Source of the DNA: Palsa-504 sp963787645
GTDB lineage: Bacteria > Actinomycetota > Actinomycetes > Streptosporangiales > Streptosporangiaceae
Reading direction: 5' to 3'
Assembly (NCBI GenBank): GCA_963787645.1
Contig: CAWBDS010000002.1
Span: 1,488,001 to 1,552,000 of the forward strand
DNA length: 64,000 bases
A program made the translations under genes and the position numbers. Positions 30,891 to 39,574 of this stretch are shown piece after piece (the first letter of the stretch is position 1; each line of letters opens with the position of its first letter). The notes beneath the pieces are model-generated. The model was not told where the DNA came from, did no database searches, and worked only from the letters and a program-made list of their open reading frames with translations.

Positions 30891-32264
30891 CTATGCCGGT
30901 GGCGCGGCCGGGGCAGCTTTCTGGCGCTGAGCCTTGGTGTCCGGGGGCGGCCAGTCGGGGCCGGCGGGCCAGGAGGCGACCCGTGCGGGGGTGTCGGAGT
31001 GCGGGTTGCGGCCATGGGCGGCGAACCGCTCCATCCGGGTCGCGCCGGGTAGCTCCACCCGGGCCGACACGAGTTCCGCCTCGCCCCCGCTTATTTCTAC
31101 CCAGCAGACCTGCTGGTTGCGCACGTACGCCGGCGGCAGGCCGAACTTCCCGCCGATGCCCTCTACCACCGAGGTGCACGACCCGGAGTTGGCGTAGAAG
31201 CCGTCGGCCATGGCCGCCAGCTCCGGGTGGTGGGTGTGCCCGGAGATGAACCCGTGGTAGCCGTCAGCGACCAGGTTGGCGGCTCGCTGGCGGGCCGCCT
31301 GGTTCTGCAGGTAACCCCGTTTGTCCAAGGCCAGCGCGCTGATCGACACCCAGGCGCGGCGGGCCAGGATGGCTACCAGGGCGGCGATCACGACCAGGTC
31401 CGCGATCGCGCCATAGCCGAGGATCTCGGCCCGGTGCACCCACACGTCGGTGTCCGGGTACCGGGACCTGACCGCGGCCAGCCCGAACTCGGGGATCCGG
31501 ACCAGGACCAAGATGGCCAGCGGGATCGCGATCAGCCACCACAGATGCCGGCCCAGCTTGCGGTAGACCAGCCGGGAACCGATGAAGGACGGGAAGTCGG
31601 TGGGGTCCGCCATCTCGTGGGCGCCGTCCACCCAGCCACGGCCGAGGAACTCGATTCGCGGGATGACCTCCCGCACGATGTGATGGCCCATCGGGGTGTC
31701 GAGCGGGTTGCGCGCATCGCAGAAGCAGTTGTACGGGTCGAGCTGGTGGCCGTGCTCGACCCGGATCTTCTTGCCGTCGGCCAGGATCAGGTCCGCGGTC
31801 AGGCACAGCCGGGCGCCGGTCATCTCCCGCACCGCGTCCGCCGCCTTGACGTCCCAGGCCAGGTCGCCGTCGTGGTTGCCGATCGCGTAGATGACCTGGC
31901 CCCCGCGGGCGGTCACGTCCAGCAGCGCGGCGCACAGGTCTTCGTGCGGGCGCAGGATGTCGGTGGCCGTCGACCCGGGGGAGCCGAGCATCTCGATCAC
32001 GTCTCCGGCCAGGACCACCGTGGGCGTCCCCGGTTCCTGCGCCAGGTGCCGAGCCAGCATCTCGCAGGACCGCCCGGACACGTCGGTCCGGACCGGCGGC
32101 AGATGCAGGTCACTGATCGTGATCACCTTGACGCCGGGTGGGACGTCCACGTCGAGCAGGTCAGGGATCTCGGGACGCGGGTCGGGCATGGTGGCGGCTG
32201 TCTCTTCCTGGGCTTTCTCGGGCGGGCCAGTCCGTTCGTTCGTACCACGTTCATTCCCCGGCAC
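30891..32264 (-). CDS. Membrane-associated metallophosphoesterase
   Basis: This 457-residue protein has calcineurin-like motifs TISDLHLPP (DxH), VVLAGDVIEML (GD), AIGNHDGDL (GNHD), VEHGHQLDPYN and FISGHTHHPELA (GHxH), so all five metal-binding blocks are present. Between GHQLD and GHTHH sits an insertion with two hydrophobic segments (HLWWLIAIPLAILVLV and GAIADLVVIAALVAILA), meaning the domain is split by a membrane anchor. Substrate is unknown. The GTG at 32262-32264 and an ATG at 32189 are alternative starts; the extra N-terminal stretch is polar. Convergent with the hydrolase with only three bases between stops. Confidence 0.85.
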   Translation of the reverse strand: MPGNERGTNERTGPPEKAQEETAATMPDPRPEIPDLLDVDVPPGVKVITISDLHLPPVRTDVSGRSCEMLARHLAQEPGTPTVVLAGDVIEMLGSPGSTATDILRPHEDLCAALLDVTARGGQVIYAIGNHDGDLAWDVKAADAVREMTGARLCLTADLILADGKKIRVEHGHQLDPYNCFCDARNPLDTPMGHHIVREVIPRIEFLGRGWVDGAHEMADPTDFPSFIGSRLVYRKLGRHLWWLIAIPLAILVLVRIPEFGLAAVRSRYPDTDVWVHRAEILGYGAIADLVVIAALVAILARRAWVSISALALDKRGYLQNQAARQRAANLVADGYHGFISGHTHHPELAAMADGFYANSGSCTSVVEGIGGKFGLPPAYVRNQQVCWVEISGGEAELVSARVELPGATRMERFAAHGRNPHSDTPARVASWPAGPDWPPPDTKAQRQKAAPAAPPA

Positions 32265-32415
32265 CTAGCTACGGCATGCGGCACCACGAAGAATTCACGA
32301 CGCTGACTGCTAAGACGCACCTGACCGCTCCTTGGTTCGCGGGGATGCGGGAACCACGGTCCGTTCGGTAAAAAGAATTCAAGCCCACCTCACCGAGCAG
32401 ATACCTTCCCTACCT

Positions 32416-34851
32416 ATGGAACCCGGCGAGTACGACCACCGGGCGGTCGAGGCGGCCGTCCGCCAGCTGTGGGAGACGCACGACGTCTACCGGTATGACC
32501 GTGCCGGGCACGGGCCGGTGTTCAGCATCGACACGCCGCCGCCGTACGTATCCGCGTCGCACCTGCACGTTGGTCACGCGATGAGCTACTCGCAGCCCGA
32601 TTTCATCGTGCGGTACCGGCGGATGCGCGGCGAGCGGGTGTTCTACCCGATCGGGTTCGACGACAACGGGCTGCCCACCGAACGGTACGTCGAGCAGGCC
32701 TACGGCGTGCGGGCGGTAGACATGCCGCGCGCCGAGTTCGTCGCGCTGTGCCTGGCCGAGACCCAGCGCACGGCCGGACGATATGAGGACCTGTGGCGGC
32801 GCCTGGGCCTGTCGGTGGACTGGTCGCTGCGCTACTCCACCATCGACGCCCGCTGCCAGCGGACCGCGCAGACCAGCTTTGTCACGCTCTACCAGCGGGG
32901 CTACCTGCGGCGCGCGCAGGACCCGATCCTGTGGTGCCCGGAGGACCAGACCTCGCTGGCCCAGGCCGACGTGGAGGACCTGGAGCGGACCAGCCGGCTG
33001 CACACCATCCGGTTCGGCGGCGACCGCGACATAAGCATCGCCACCACCCGGCCCGAGCTGCTGCCGGCCTGCGTGGCGCTGTACCACCATCCCGACGACG
33101 CCCGCTACCAGGGGCTCAGCACGGCGCGGGTGCCGCTGTCCGGCTACGAGGTGCCGGTCCTGGCCGACCAGGACGTGGACCCGGAGTTCGGGACCGGGCT
33201 GATGATGGTGTGCACGTTCGGCGACAGCGAGGATGTCCTGCGGTGGCGGCGCGACCACCTGGCGCTGCGGCTGGTGATCGAGCCGGACGGACGCTTGGCC
33301 GAGCTGGCCGGCCCGTTCGCGGGACTGCAGGTAACCCAGGCCCGGGCGGCCATCGTGAAGTCGCTGGACGAGGCCGGGCTGCTGGTCGCCAGCGTGCCGA
33401 TCCGGCAGGTCGTCGGGGTGCACGAGCGGTGCCAGACCCCGGTCGAGTTCCAGATCAGGCCGCAGTGGTTCATCGCGGTGCGCGAGCACGCCGACCGGTT
33501 CCGGGCCCGGGCGGCCGAGCTGGAGTGGGTTCCTCCGTTCATGGGGCGGCGGCTGGAAGACTGGGTCGACGGGCTGAAGTGGGACTGGAACATCACCCGG
33601 CAGCGGCGGTACGGGGTGCCGTTCCCGGTCTGGTTCTGCGCCTCATGCCAGGCGCCGGTCCTGGCCCGGATCGAGGACCTGCCCGTTGACCCGCTGACCG
33701 ACAAGCCGCCGGTGCAGGCCTGCCCGTCCTGCGGTTCCGGCGACTTCACCGCCGATCCCGACGTGATGGACACCTGGATGACCTCCTCGCTGACCCCGCA
33801 GCTCAACGACGGGTGGGCATTCGGCGGCTCCGATCCCGCCCTGGCCCCCATGTCGATGCGGGTGCAGGCGTTCGAGATCATCCGGACCTGGCTGTTCTAT
33901 TCCGTGGTGCAGTCCGAGCTGCTGTTCGGCCGGGTACCGTGGCGGACCGCGCTGATCTCCGGCTGGGGGCTGAGCGAGCAGGGCAAGAAGCTGTCCAAGC
34001 GCGATCTCGACAAGTCGGCCGGCCCGGACGGTTACAACCGGTACGTCCCGGACGACGTGATGGCCAAGTACGGCGCGGATGCGCTGCGGCTGTGGGCGAC
34101 CCGCGGCCGCATCGGCACCGACCTGCGGTACAACGAGAAGGACGTGCGGACCGGCCGCAAGTTCACGGTCAAGCTGTGGAACGTGGGCCGGTTCCTGTCC
34201 CTGCACCTGGTCGACGTGGGCGACCTGGCGGCAGGCGGTCCGCCGCCCGAGCCGGGCGAGCGCGACATCGTGGACCGGTGGGTGCTGTCGCACCTGACCG
34301 ACGCCATCGACGAGGCCAGCGCGGCGTTTGAGGCGTACGACTACATGCAGGCCCACCAGGCCGCATCCCGGATGTTCTGGTTCATCTACTGCGACCGGTA
34401 CCTGGAGATGATCAAGGATCGGGCCGACCAGGTCAGTACCCGATGGACGCTGCTGGAGTCGTTCCGGGCGCTGCTCGGGCTGTACGCGCCGTTCGCGCCG
34501 TTCCTGACCGAGCACATGTACCAGCGGTTTTACCGCGAGCACGAGGGCCCGGCCTCGCTGCACCTGACCCGCTGGCCGGTGGCCGACCCGCGGTGGCGGT
34601 CGGATCGTTCGGCGGTGGACCAGCTGGCCGTGATCCTGGACGCGACCCGAGTCCTGCGCAGCGGGCGGCGGCTGGGCAGCTCAGCCCGGCTCAGCCAGCT
34701 GGTCGTCCAGCCGCACGACGGCGCCGCCGAGGCGCTGCTGGACCAGATCGCGGAGCCGCTCCGCATCGCCGCCCGCGCCGACACGCTGGTCCGCGGCCCC
34801 GCCGACCACCCCGCCGGCGTCCCCGGCCTCACCGTCGCCATCGTCCCCTGA
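32416..34851 (+). CDS. valS: Valyl-tRNA synthetase-like class Ia enzyme
   Basis: This 811-residue protein has the HIGH box as LHVGHAMSYS, then RMRGERVFYPIGFDDNGLPTER as in the ValRS branch. The editing-domain threonines lie in IATTRPELLPACVALY, and the KMSKS loop reads GKKLSKRDLDKSAG. The anticodon-binding alpha-domain is ordinary (WNVGRFLSLHL...). The long C-terminal coiled coil of standard ValRS is absent and KMSKS is altered, so this may be a second, divergent copy. ATG 32416 lacks a ribosome site but sits 8 bases after TACCTT, so leaderless translation is possible. No T-box is visible upstream. Confidence 0.8.
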   Translation: MEPGEYDHRAVEAAVRQLWETHDVYRYDRAGHGPVFSIDTPPPYVSASHLHVGHAMSYSQPDFIVRYRRMRGERVFYPIGFDDNGLPTERYVEQAYGVRAVDMPRAEFVALCLAETQRTAGRYEDLWRRLGLSVDWSLRYSTIDARCQRTAQTSFVTLYQRGYLRRAQDPILWCPEDQTSLAQADVEDLERTSRLHTIRFGGDRDISIATTRPELLPACVALYHHPDDARYQGLSTARVPLSGYEVPVLADQDVDPEFGTGLMMVCTFGDSEDVLRWRRDHLALRLVIEPDGRLAELAGPFAGLQVTQARAAIVKSLDEAGLLVASVPIRQVVGVHERCQTPVEFQIRPQWFIAVREHADRFRARAAELEWVPPFMGRRLEDWVDGLKWDWNITRQRRYGVPFPVWFCASCQAPVLARIEDLPVDPLTDKPPVQACPSCGSGDFTADPDVMDTWMTSSLTPQLNDGWAFGGSDPALAPMSMRVQAFEIIRTWLFYSVVQSELLFGRVPWRTALISGWGLSEQGKKLSKRDLDKSAGPDGYNRYVPDDVMAKYGADALRLWATRGRIGTDLRYNEKDVRTGRKFTVKLWNVGRFLSLHLVDVGDLAAGGPPPEPGERDIVDRWVLSHLTDAIDEASAAFEAYDYMQAHQAASRMFWFIYCDRYLEMIKDRADQVSTRWTLLESFRALLGLYAPFAPFLTEHMYQRFYREHEGPASLHLTRWPVADPRWRSDRSAVDQLAVILDATRVLRSGRRLGSSARLSQLVVQPHDGAAEALLDQIAEPLRIAARADTLVRGPADHPAGVPGLTVAIVP

Positions 34852-34876
34852 GCCCGGGACCAAAACGGCGGCCGCC

Positions 34877-35821
34877 TCAAGCGTAGAGGGCGGCGGTGGC
34901 GCGGGCGGCGGCGGCTAGGCGGGCGCGCAGGGCCGGGGGCTCCAGGACCTCGATGTCCGGACCCAGAGCCAGGAACTCGCGGCAGGCCTGCTCGACCGAC
35001 TCGATCGGCACCACCGCGCGCACCCAGCCCGCCGCCTGGCCCGCCGCCTGGACAGCCAGGATCCGCGCCGCGGGCAGCCGGGCCGCGGCGGCAGGCGCCA
35101 GCCGCACCACGGCGTCGGCCCGGTGCAGGTGGGCCCGGAAGTCGGCCAGGTACGCCTGCCAGTACCGGGCCAGGTCGAACGCTTCCGGAACGCCGAACTC
35201 CTCCTCCAGCACGCGCAGGTCCAGGATCTGGTCGACCCGGTAGGTCCGCGGGCCCGGGGCCGCCACCAGGTACCAGCGGCCGGCCTTGAGGACCAGCCCG
35301 TACGGTTCCAGCCGCCGGTCGACGTCGGTCGGTTCTTTCCAGCGCCGGTAGCGGACCTGCAGCGCGTGGCCATGCCAGACCGCGGCGGCCACTGCGGGCA
35401 GCAAGGGGACCTGGTCCGGGGCGGAGTACCAGCCGGGCGCGTCCAGGTGGAACCGCGCCTGCATCCGCTCGGCCTGTTCGCCCAGGCCCGGCGGCAGGGC
35501 CGCCAGCAGCTTAAGCTGGGCCGCGGCGAGCACCGGGCCCAGGCCCAGCTCGGCGGCCGGGCCCGGCAGGCCGGACAGGAACAGCGCCTGGGCTTCGGCC
35601 GCGTTCAGCCCGGTGAGCCGGGTGCGGTACCCGTCCAGAAGCTGGTAGCCGCCGCGGTGCCCGGCGTCGCCGTACAGCGGGATGCCGGCCTCGTGCAGCG
35701 ACTCCACGTCGCGGTACACGGTGCGGACGGAGACCTCGAGCTCGGCGGCGAGCTGGGCCGCGGTCATCCGGCCCCGGGCCTGGAGCAGGAGCAGGATCGA
35801 GACCAGCCGGCTGGCGCGCAT
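34877..35821 (-). CDS. WYL-domain (YafY-like) transcriptional regulator
   Basis: This 314-residue protein has an N-terminal HTH_11 winged helix: RLVSILLLLQARGRMTAAQLAAELEVSVRTVYRDVESLHEAGIPLYG. It is followed by the WYL domain, HALQVRYRRWKEPTDVDRRLEPYGLVLKAGRWYLVAAPGPRTYRVDQI, and a WCX-type C-terminus. The family senses ligands or nucleic acids through WYL. The divergent gene starts 56 bases away and a clear dyad lies between, the usual arrangement for a repressor of its own promoter and its neighbour. Confidence 0.93.
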   Translation of the reverse strand: MRASRLVSILLLLQARGRMTAAQLAAELEVSVRTVYRDVESLHEAGIPLYGDAGHRGGYQLLDGYRTRLTGLNAAEAQALFLSGLPGPAAELGLGPVLAAAQLKLLAALPPGLGEQAERMQARFHLDAPGWYSAPDQVPLLPAVAAAVWHGHALQVRYRRWKEPTDVDRRLEPYGLVLKAGRWYLVAAPGPRTYRVDQILDLRVLEEEFGVPEAFDLARYWQAYLADFRAHLHRADAVVRLAPAAAARLPAARILAVQAAGQAAGWVRAVVPIESVEQACREFLALGPDIEVLEPPALRARLAAAARATAALYA

Positions 35822-35835
35822 GATCCCGATTCTCC

Positions 35836-35854
35836 ACTGACACCAGATGTCAGT
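35836..35854. promoter_or_regulatory. Operator dyad ACTGACA-N5-TGTCAGT
   Basis: Perfect 7-base inverted arms centred 24-32 bases from both divergent starts. TGACAnnnnnTGTCA-type sites are often found before yafY-like genes. Likely bound by the adjacent WYL regulator. Confidence 0.7.
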
Positions 35855-35876
35855 ACACCGGCCCTAGCGTGCGGCC

Positions 35877-36374
35877 ATGACCTTTACCGAGAAGTTCCAG
35901 CGCGCCCACCCCGCGATCGAGGTGGCCGGGCGCAGCGTCAAGCGCTATTACGTCACTCCCGGCCCGGACGGCGTTGAGCCCGAGATCGAGCAGGCCGCGT
36001 TCGCGATCTTGCCTAAGCTGCTGCCCGAGCCGGACGGAACCCCGGCGGCCACGTTCATCGTGGTGCACCGCAGCCGCGGCGACAACGCGGCGTACCTGAA
36101 CGCCTACAGCTGGGTCTGGGACAACGTGCTGCACTTGCGGGCCGCGGCCGCGGCCCAGCCCGCCGTGGGCTGCCCCGACGCCGACCCGACGAACTTCATG
36201 GTGATCGAGGACCGGCCCTGGATCGGCTGCGTGTGGGAGCTGCCGCCGATCGCCCACGAGCGAGACGCCTGGGTCCGGCACATGCTGCTGCCCGATAAGC
36301 CCGACCTAGACGCCTACCTGGCCGACTACATGCCGGATGGCCTGACCGGACGCGTCGCTGGCACAATGGCCTAG
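35877..36374 (+). CDS. Conserved hypothetical protein (WYL-regulator target)
   Basis: This 165-residue soluble protein starts MTFTEKFQRAHPAIEVAGRS. It has VKRYYVTPGPDGVEPEIEQAAFAILPKLLPEPDGTPAATFIVVHRSRGDNAAYLNAYSWVWDNVLHLR and ends with a Trp-rich WIGCVWELPPIAHERDAW. I do not recognise a named domain. No signal peptide or membrane segment. Its stop is immediately followed by the GTG of an amidohydrolase gene, so the two are probably co-transcribed and both controlled by the divergent WYL regulator. Confidence 0.75.
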   Translation: MTFTEKFQRAHPAIEVAGRSVKRYYVTPGPDGVEPEIEQAAFAILPKLLPEPDGTPAATFIVVHRSRGDNAAYLNAYSWVWDNVLHLRAAAAAQPAVGCPDADPTNFMVIEDRPWIGCVWELPPIAHERDAWVRHMLLPDKPDLDAYLADYMPDGLTGRVAGTMA

Positions 36375-37343
36375 GTGCGAACGATTGCGCTGGAAGAGCA
36401 CTTCTGGACCGCCGAACTGGCCTCGCCGCCGGGCACCGGCCCGTTCGCCGCATGGGGGCCGCAGGTCGGCGACCAGCTGCGCGACCTGGGCTCGCTGCGG
36501 CTGGCCGACATGGATGCCAACGGCATCGACCTGCAGGTCATCTCGCACGTAGCCCCGGCCGCGCAGGCTCGCGCCGGGGCCGAGGGCCTGGCCCGCGCCC
36601 GGGAGGCCAACGACCAGCTGGCCGCGGCGGTCCGCGCCCGCCCGGACCGGTTCGCGGGCTTCGCCACCTTGCCCACCGCTGACCCGCGGGCCGCGGCGGA
36701 CGAGCTGGAACGCGCCACCGCGGAGCTGGGCCTGATCGGCGCCCTGGTCAACAGCACGCTCGGCTCCAACGACGCGTTCCTGGACGACGCGCGGTACGAA
36801 CCGCTGCTGGACCGGTTCGAGCGCCTGGACACACCGCTGTACCTGCACCCGGCGCCGCCGTCGAACGCCCTGCGCGAGGTGCTCTACGGCGGCCTGCCGC
36901 CGGCCGTGGCCGGACGGCTGGCCACCGGCGCCTGGGGCTGGCATGCCGAGGCCGGCCTGCACGTGCTGCGGATGATCGCCACCGGGGTGTTCGACCGGCA
37001 CCCCGGGCTGCGGCTGATCGTCGGGCACTGCGGCGAGATGCTGCCGTTCATGCTGGCCAGGATCGACCAGATGCTGCGCGCGGACAGCGCGGATGCCATG
37101 GAGCGGGCCCCGTCTGAGTACTTCCAGCGCAACATCTGGGTGACCACCAGCGGCCTGTTCAGCATCGCGCCGGTCATGTGCACCGTCCAGGTCCTCGGGG
37201 TGGATCGCGTGCTGTTCAGTGTCGACTACCCGTTCGGGTCCAACGCGGCGGGCCGCGCCCTGCTCGACACGCTGCCGCTCGGCCCGCACGACGTGGCCAA
37301 GATCGCGGGCGGTAACGCCGAGCGCGTCCTGGGTCTCAAGTGA
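36375..37343 (+). CDS. Amidohydrolase_2 family protein (gamma-resorcylate decarboxylase-like)
   Basis: This 322-residue TIM-barrel protein starts MRTIALEEHFWTAEL. The E-x-H metal site (EEHF), the HPAPP loop with His, LRLIVGHCGEMLPFML and VLFSVDYPFGSN with Asp are the metal-binding and catalytic positions of the ACMSD/2,6-dihydroxybenzoate decarboxylase branch of PF04909. The likely reaction is non-oxidative decarboxylation (or the reverse) of an aromatic acid; the substrate is not known. GTG 36375 begins directly after the previous stop. It ends 70 bases before the suf promoter region. Confidence 0.9.
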   Translation: MRTIALEEHFWTAELASPPGTGPFAAWGPQVGDQLRDLGSLRLADMDANGIDLQVISHVAPAAQARAGAEGLARAREANDQLAAAVRARPDRFAGFATLPTADPRAAADELERATAELGLIGALVNSTLGSNDAFLDDARYEPLLDRFERLDTPLYLHPAPPSNALREVLYGGLPPAVAGRLATGAWGWHAEAGLHVLRMIATGVFDRHPGLRLIVGHCGEMLPFMLARIDQMLRADSADAMERAPSEYFQRNIWVTTSGLFSIAPVMCTVQVLGVDRVLFSVDYPFGSNAAGRALLDTLPLGPHDVAKIAGGNAERVLGLK

Positions 37344-37401
37344 TAGTGATTTACGTCACGCCCGCGTTACCAAAAGTTTGCATCAGGCGGTCTATTTACG
37401 G

Positions 37402-37416
37402 CACAATGATGTTGTG
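37402..37416 (+). promoter_or_regulatory. Dyad over the sufR start and candidate -10
   Basis: CACAA-TGATG-TTGTG is a perfect 5+5+5 dyad covering the GTG start of sufR; TTGCAT (37378-37383) lies 18 bases before CACAAT and may be the -35. A SufR autoregulatory site is a reasonable guess, since mycobacterial SufR binds a TGTG-containing inverted repeat. Confidence 0.4.
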
Positions 37417-38168
37417 AAAAACGTGCGATCAACCGATGGCCCGACCCGGGGCCAGGTCGCGCGGTTGATCCTGGAAGTCGGGCCCTCGACCGCCGCGACA
37501 CTGGGCAGTCGGCTCGGGCTCACCCCGGCCGCCATCCGGCGCCATCTGGACAACTTGCTGGGCGAGGGCCTCATCGAGACCCGGACGGCCAGGACCTACG
37601 GTAACCGGGGCCGCGGCCGGCCGGCCAAGGTCTTCGTCATCACCGACGCCGGGCGCAGCGCGTTCGAGCACGCCTATGACGACCTGGCCACGGGCGCGCT
37701 GCGGTTTCTGGCCGAGACCGCGGGTCCGGAGGCGGTCGCCGAGTTTGCCCGCAGGCAGCTGGCCGACGTGGAGCGCCGCTACGCACCGGTGGTGGCCCAG
37801 GGCGAGCTCGGCACCCGGGTCCAGGCGCTGGCCGAGGCGCTGTCGGCCGATGGCTACGCCGCTTCGGCCGGTCCAGCTCCCGCGATCGGGCCTGCGGCGC
37901 GGCCGGCGAGCAGCTCTGCCAGCACCACTGCCCGGTCGCGCACGTGGCGGCCGAGTTCCCGGAGCTGTGCGAGGCGGAAACCGAGGCGTTCGGCAGGTTG
38001 CTCGGCACGCCGGTGCAGCGCCTCGCTACTATCGCGCACGGTGACGGGATCTGCACCACGCATGTCACTCACGTAACCGGAGCCGGGAAGGCCGGCCCGG
38101 CTGAAAGTGTTATAAGGCACGGTGTATCCACCGAAAGCACTGCAGAGTCCGGAGGGCTCTTGACATGA
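37414..38168 (+). pseudogene. sufR: SufR, iron-sulfur sensing repressor of the suf operon, frameshifted
   Basis: The N-terminal winged HTH is intact from GTG 37414: GQVARLILEVGPSTAATLGSRLGLTPAAIRRHLDNLLGEGLIETR, then RGRGRPAKVFVITDAGRSAF. Around 37870-37910 the frame breaks. The continuing sequence GEQLCQHHCPVAHVAAEFPELCEAE holds the three cysteines that bind the [Fe-S] cluster, and runs to a TGA overlapping sufB (ATGA). In related bacteria SufR with its cluster represses suf. The C-terminal frame is intact and coupled to sufB, so an assembly indel is likely; if real, suf would be derepressed. Confidence 0.88.
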
Positions 38169-39574
38169 CCACCACACAAGAACAGCTCGAAGGGCTGGGC
38201 ACGTATAAGTTCGGCTGGGCCGACTCGGACGTGGCGGGCGCTTCCGCGCGCCGCGGCCTGTCCGAAGAGGTGGTCCGTGACATCTCGGCGCGCAAGAACG
38301 AGCCGGAGTGGATGCTCGAGATGCGGCTGAAGGGCCTGAAGTCCTACGGCCGCAAGCCGCTACCCACCTGGGGCGCCGATCTGTCGGAAATCGACTTCGA
38401 CAACATCAAGTATTTCGTCCGGTCCACCGAGAAGCAGGCCGCGAGCTGGGACGAGCTGCCCGCCGACATCAAGAACACCTACGACCGGCTCGGCATCCCC
38501 GAGGCGGAAAAGCAGCGGCTGATCGCGGGCGTGGCCGCCCAGTACGAGTCCGAGGTCGTTTACCATAAGATCCGGGAAGACCTCGAGGACAAGGGCGTCA
38601 TTTTCCTGGACACCGACACCGCGCTGCGCGAGCAGCCGGAGCTGTTCCAGGAATACTTCGGCACCGTGATTCCGCCGGGCGACAACAAGTTCGCCGCGCT
38701 GAACACCGCGGTATGGTCCGGCGGCTCGTTCATCTACGTTCCTAAGAACGTCAAGGTGGATATCCCGCTGCAGGCCTATTTCCGGATCAACACCGAGAAC
38801 ATGGGCCAGTTCGAGCGGACCCTGATCATCGTCGACGAAGGCGCGTACGTCCATTACGTGGAGGGCTGCACCGCGCCCATTTACAAGTCCGACTCCCTGC
38901 ACTCGGCGGTAGTCGAGATCATCGTGAAGAAGGACGCGCGCTGCCGTTACACCACGATCCAGAACTGGTCCAACAACGTCTACAACCTGGTGACCAAGCG
39001 GGCCGTCGCCCAGCAGGGCGCGACGATGGAGTGGATCGACGGCAACATCGGCTCCAAGGTCACGATGAAGTACCCGGCGGTCTACCTGATGGGTGAGCAC
39101 GCCCGGGGCGAGACGCTGTCGGTCGCGTTCGCGGGGGAGGGCCAGCACCAGGACGCCGGGGCCAAGATGGTGCACTGCGCGCCGAACACCTCCTCGACCA
39201 TCGTGTCCAAGTCGGTGGCCAGGTCCGGCGGCCGGACCTCCTACCGCGGGCTGGTCAACGTGCAGGAGGGCGCCGAGCACTCCAAGTCCAACGTCAAGTG
39301 CGACGCGCTACTGGTCGACACGGTCAGCCGCAGCGACACCTACCCGTACGTGGACGTGCGCGAGGACGACGTGGAGATGGCCCACGAGGCCACCGTGTCC
39401 AAGATCTCTGAGGATCAGCTGTTCTACCTGATGAGCCGCGGCATGACCGAGGACGAGGCGATGGCCACCATCGTCCGCGGGTTCGTCGAGCCGATCGCCC
39501 GCGAACTGCCGATGGAATACGCGCTCGAGCTGAACCGGCTGATCGAGCTCCAGATGGAGGGGGCTGTCGGCTAA
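38165..39574 (+). CDS. sufB: SufB, Fe-S scaffold complex subunit
   Basis: This 469-residue beta-helix protein contains KNEPEWMLEMRLKGLKSY at the N-terminus, VWSGGSFIYVPKNVKVDIPLQAYFRINTENMGQFERTLIIVDEGAYVHYVEGCTAP, ARCRYTTIQNWSNNVYNL and the conserved YRGLVNVQEGAEHSKSNVKCDALL with the scaffold cysteine, then DEAMATIVRGFVEPIARELPMEYA. SufB forms the SufBC2D complex on which clusters are assembled. GGAGGG precedes the ATG, which overlaps the sufR stop. The gene order B-D-Rieske-C-S-U-T is the actinobacterial SUF layout. Confidence 0.97.
   Translation: MTTTQEQLEGLGTYKFGWADSDVAGASARRGLSEEVVRDISARKNEPEWMLEMRLKGLKSYGRKPLPTWGADLSEIDFDNIKYFVRSTEKQAASWDELPADIKNTYDRLGIPEAEKQRLIAGVAAQYESEVVYHKIREDLEDKGVIFLDTDTALREQPELFQEYFGTVIPPGDNKFAALNTAVWSGGSFIYVPKNVKVDIPLQAYFRINTENMGQFERTLIIVDEGAYVHYVEGCTAPIYKSDSLHSAVVEIIVKKDARCRYTTIQNWSNNVYNLVTKRAVAQQGATMEWIDGNIGSKVTMKYPAVYLMGEHARGETLSVAFAGEGQHQDAGAKMVHCAPNTSSTIVSKSVARSGGRTSYRGLVNVQEGAEHSKSNVKCDALLVDTVSRSDTYPYVDVREDDVEMAHEATVSKISEDQLFYLMSRGMTEDEAMATIVRGFVEPIARELPMEYALELNRLIELQMEGAVG

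Noticed and set aside
32265..32415. T-box riboswitch upstream of the ValRS-like gene
   Set aside because: GGGAACCACGGTCC looks slightly similar to a T-box sequence, but there is no proper GGTGG motif or antiterminator pairing.
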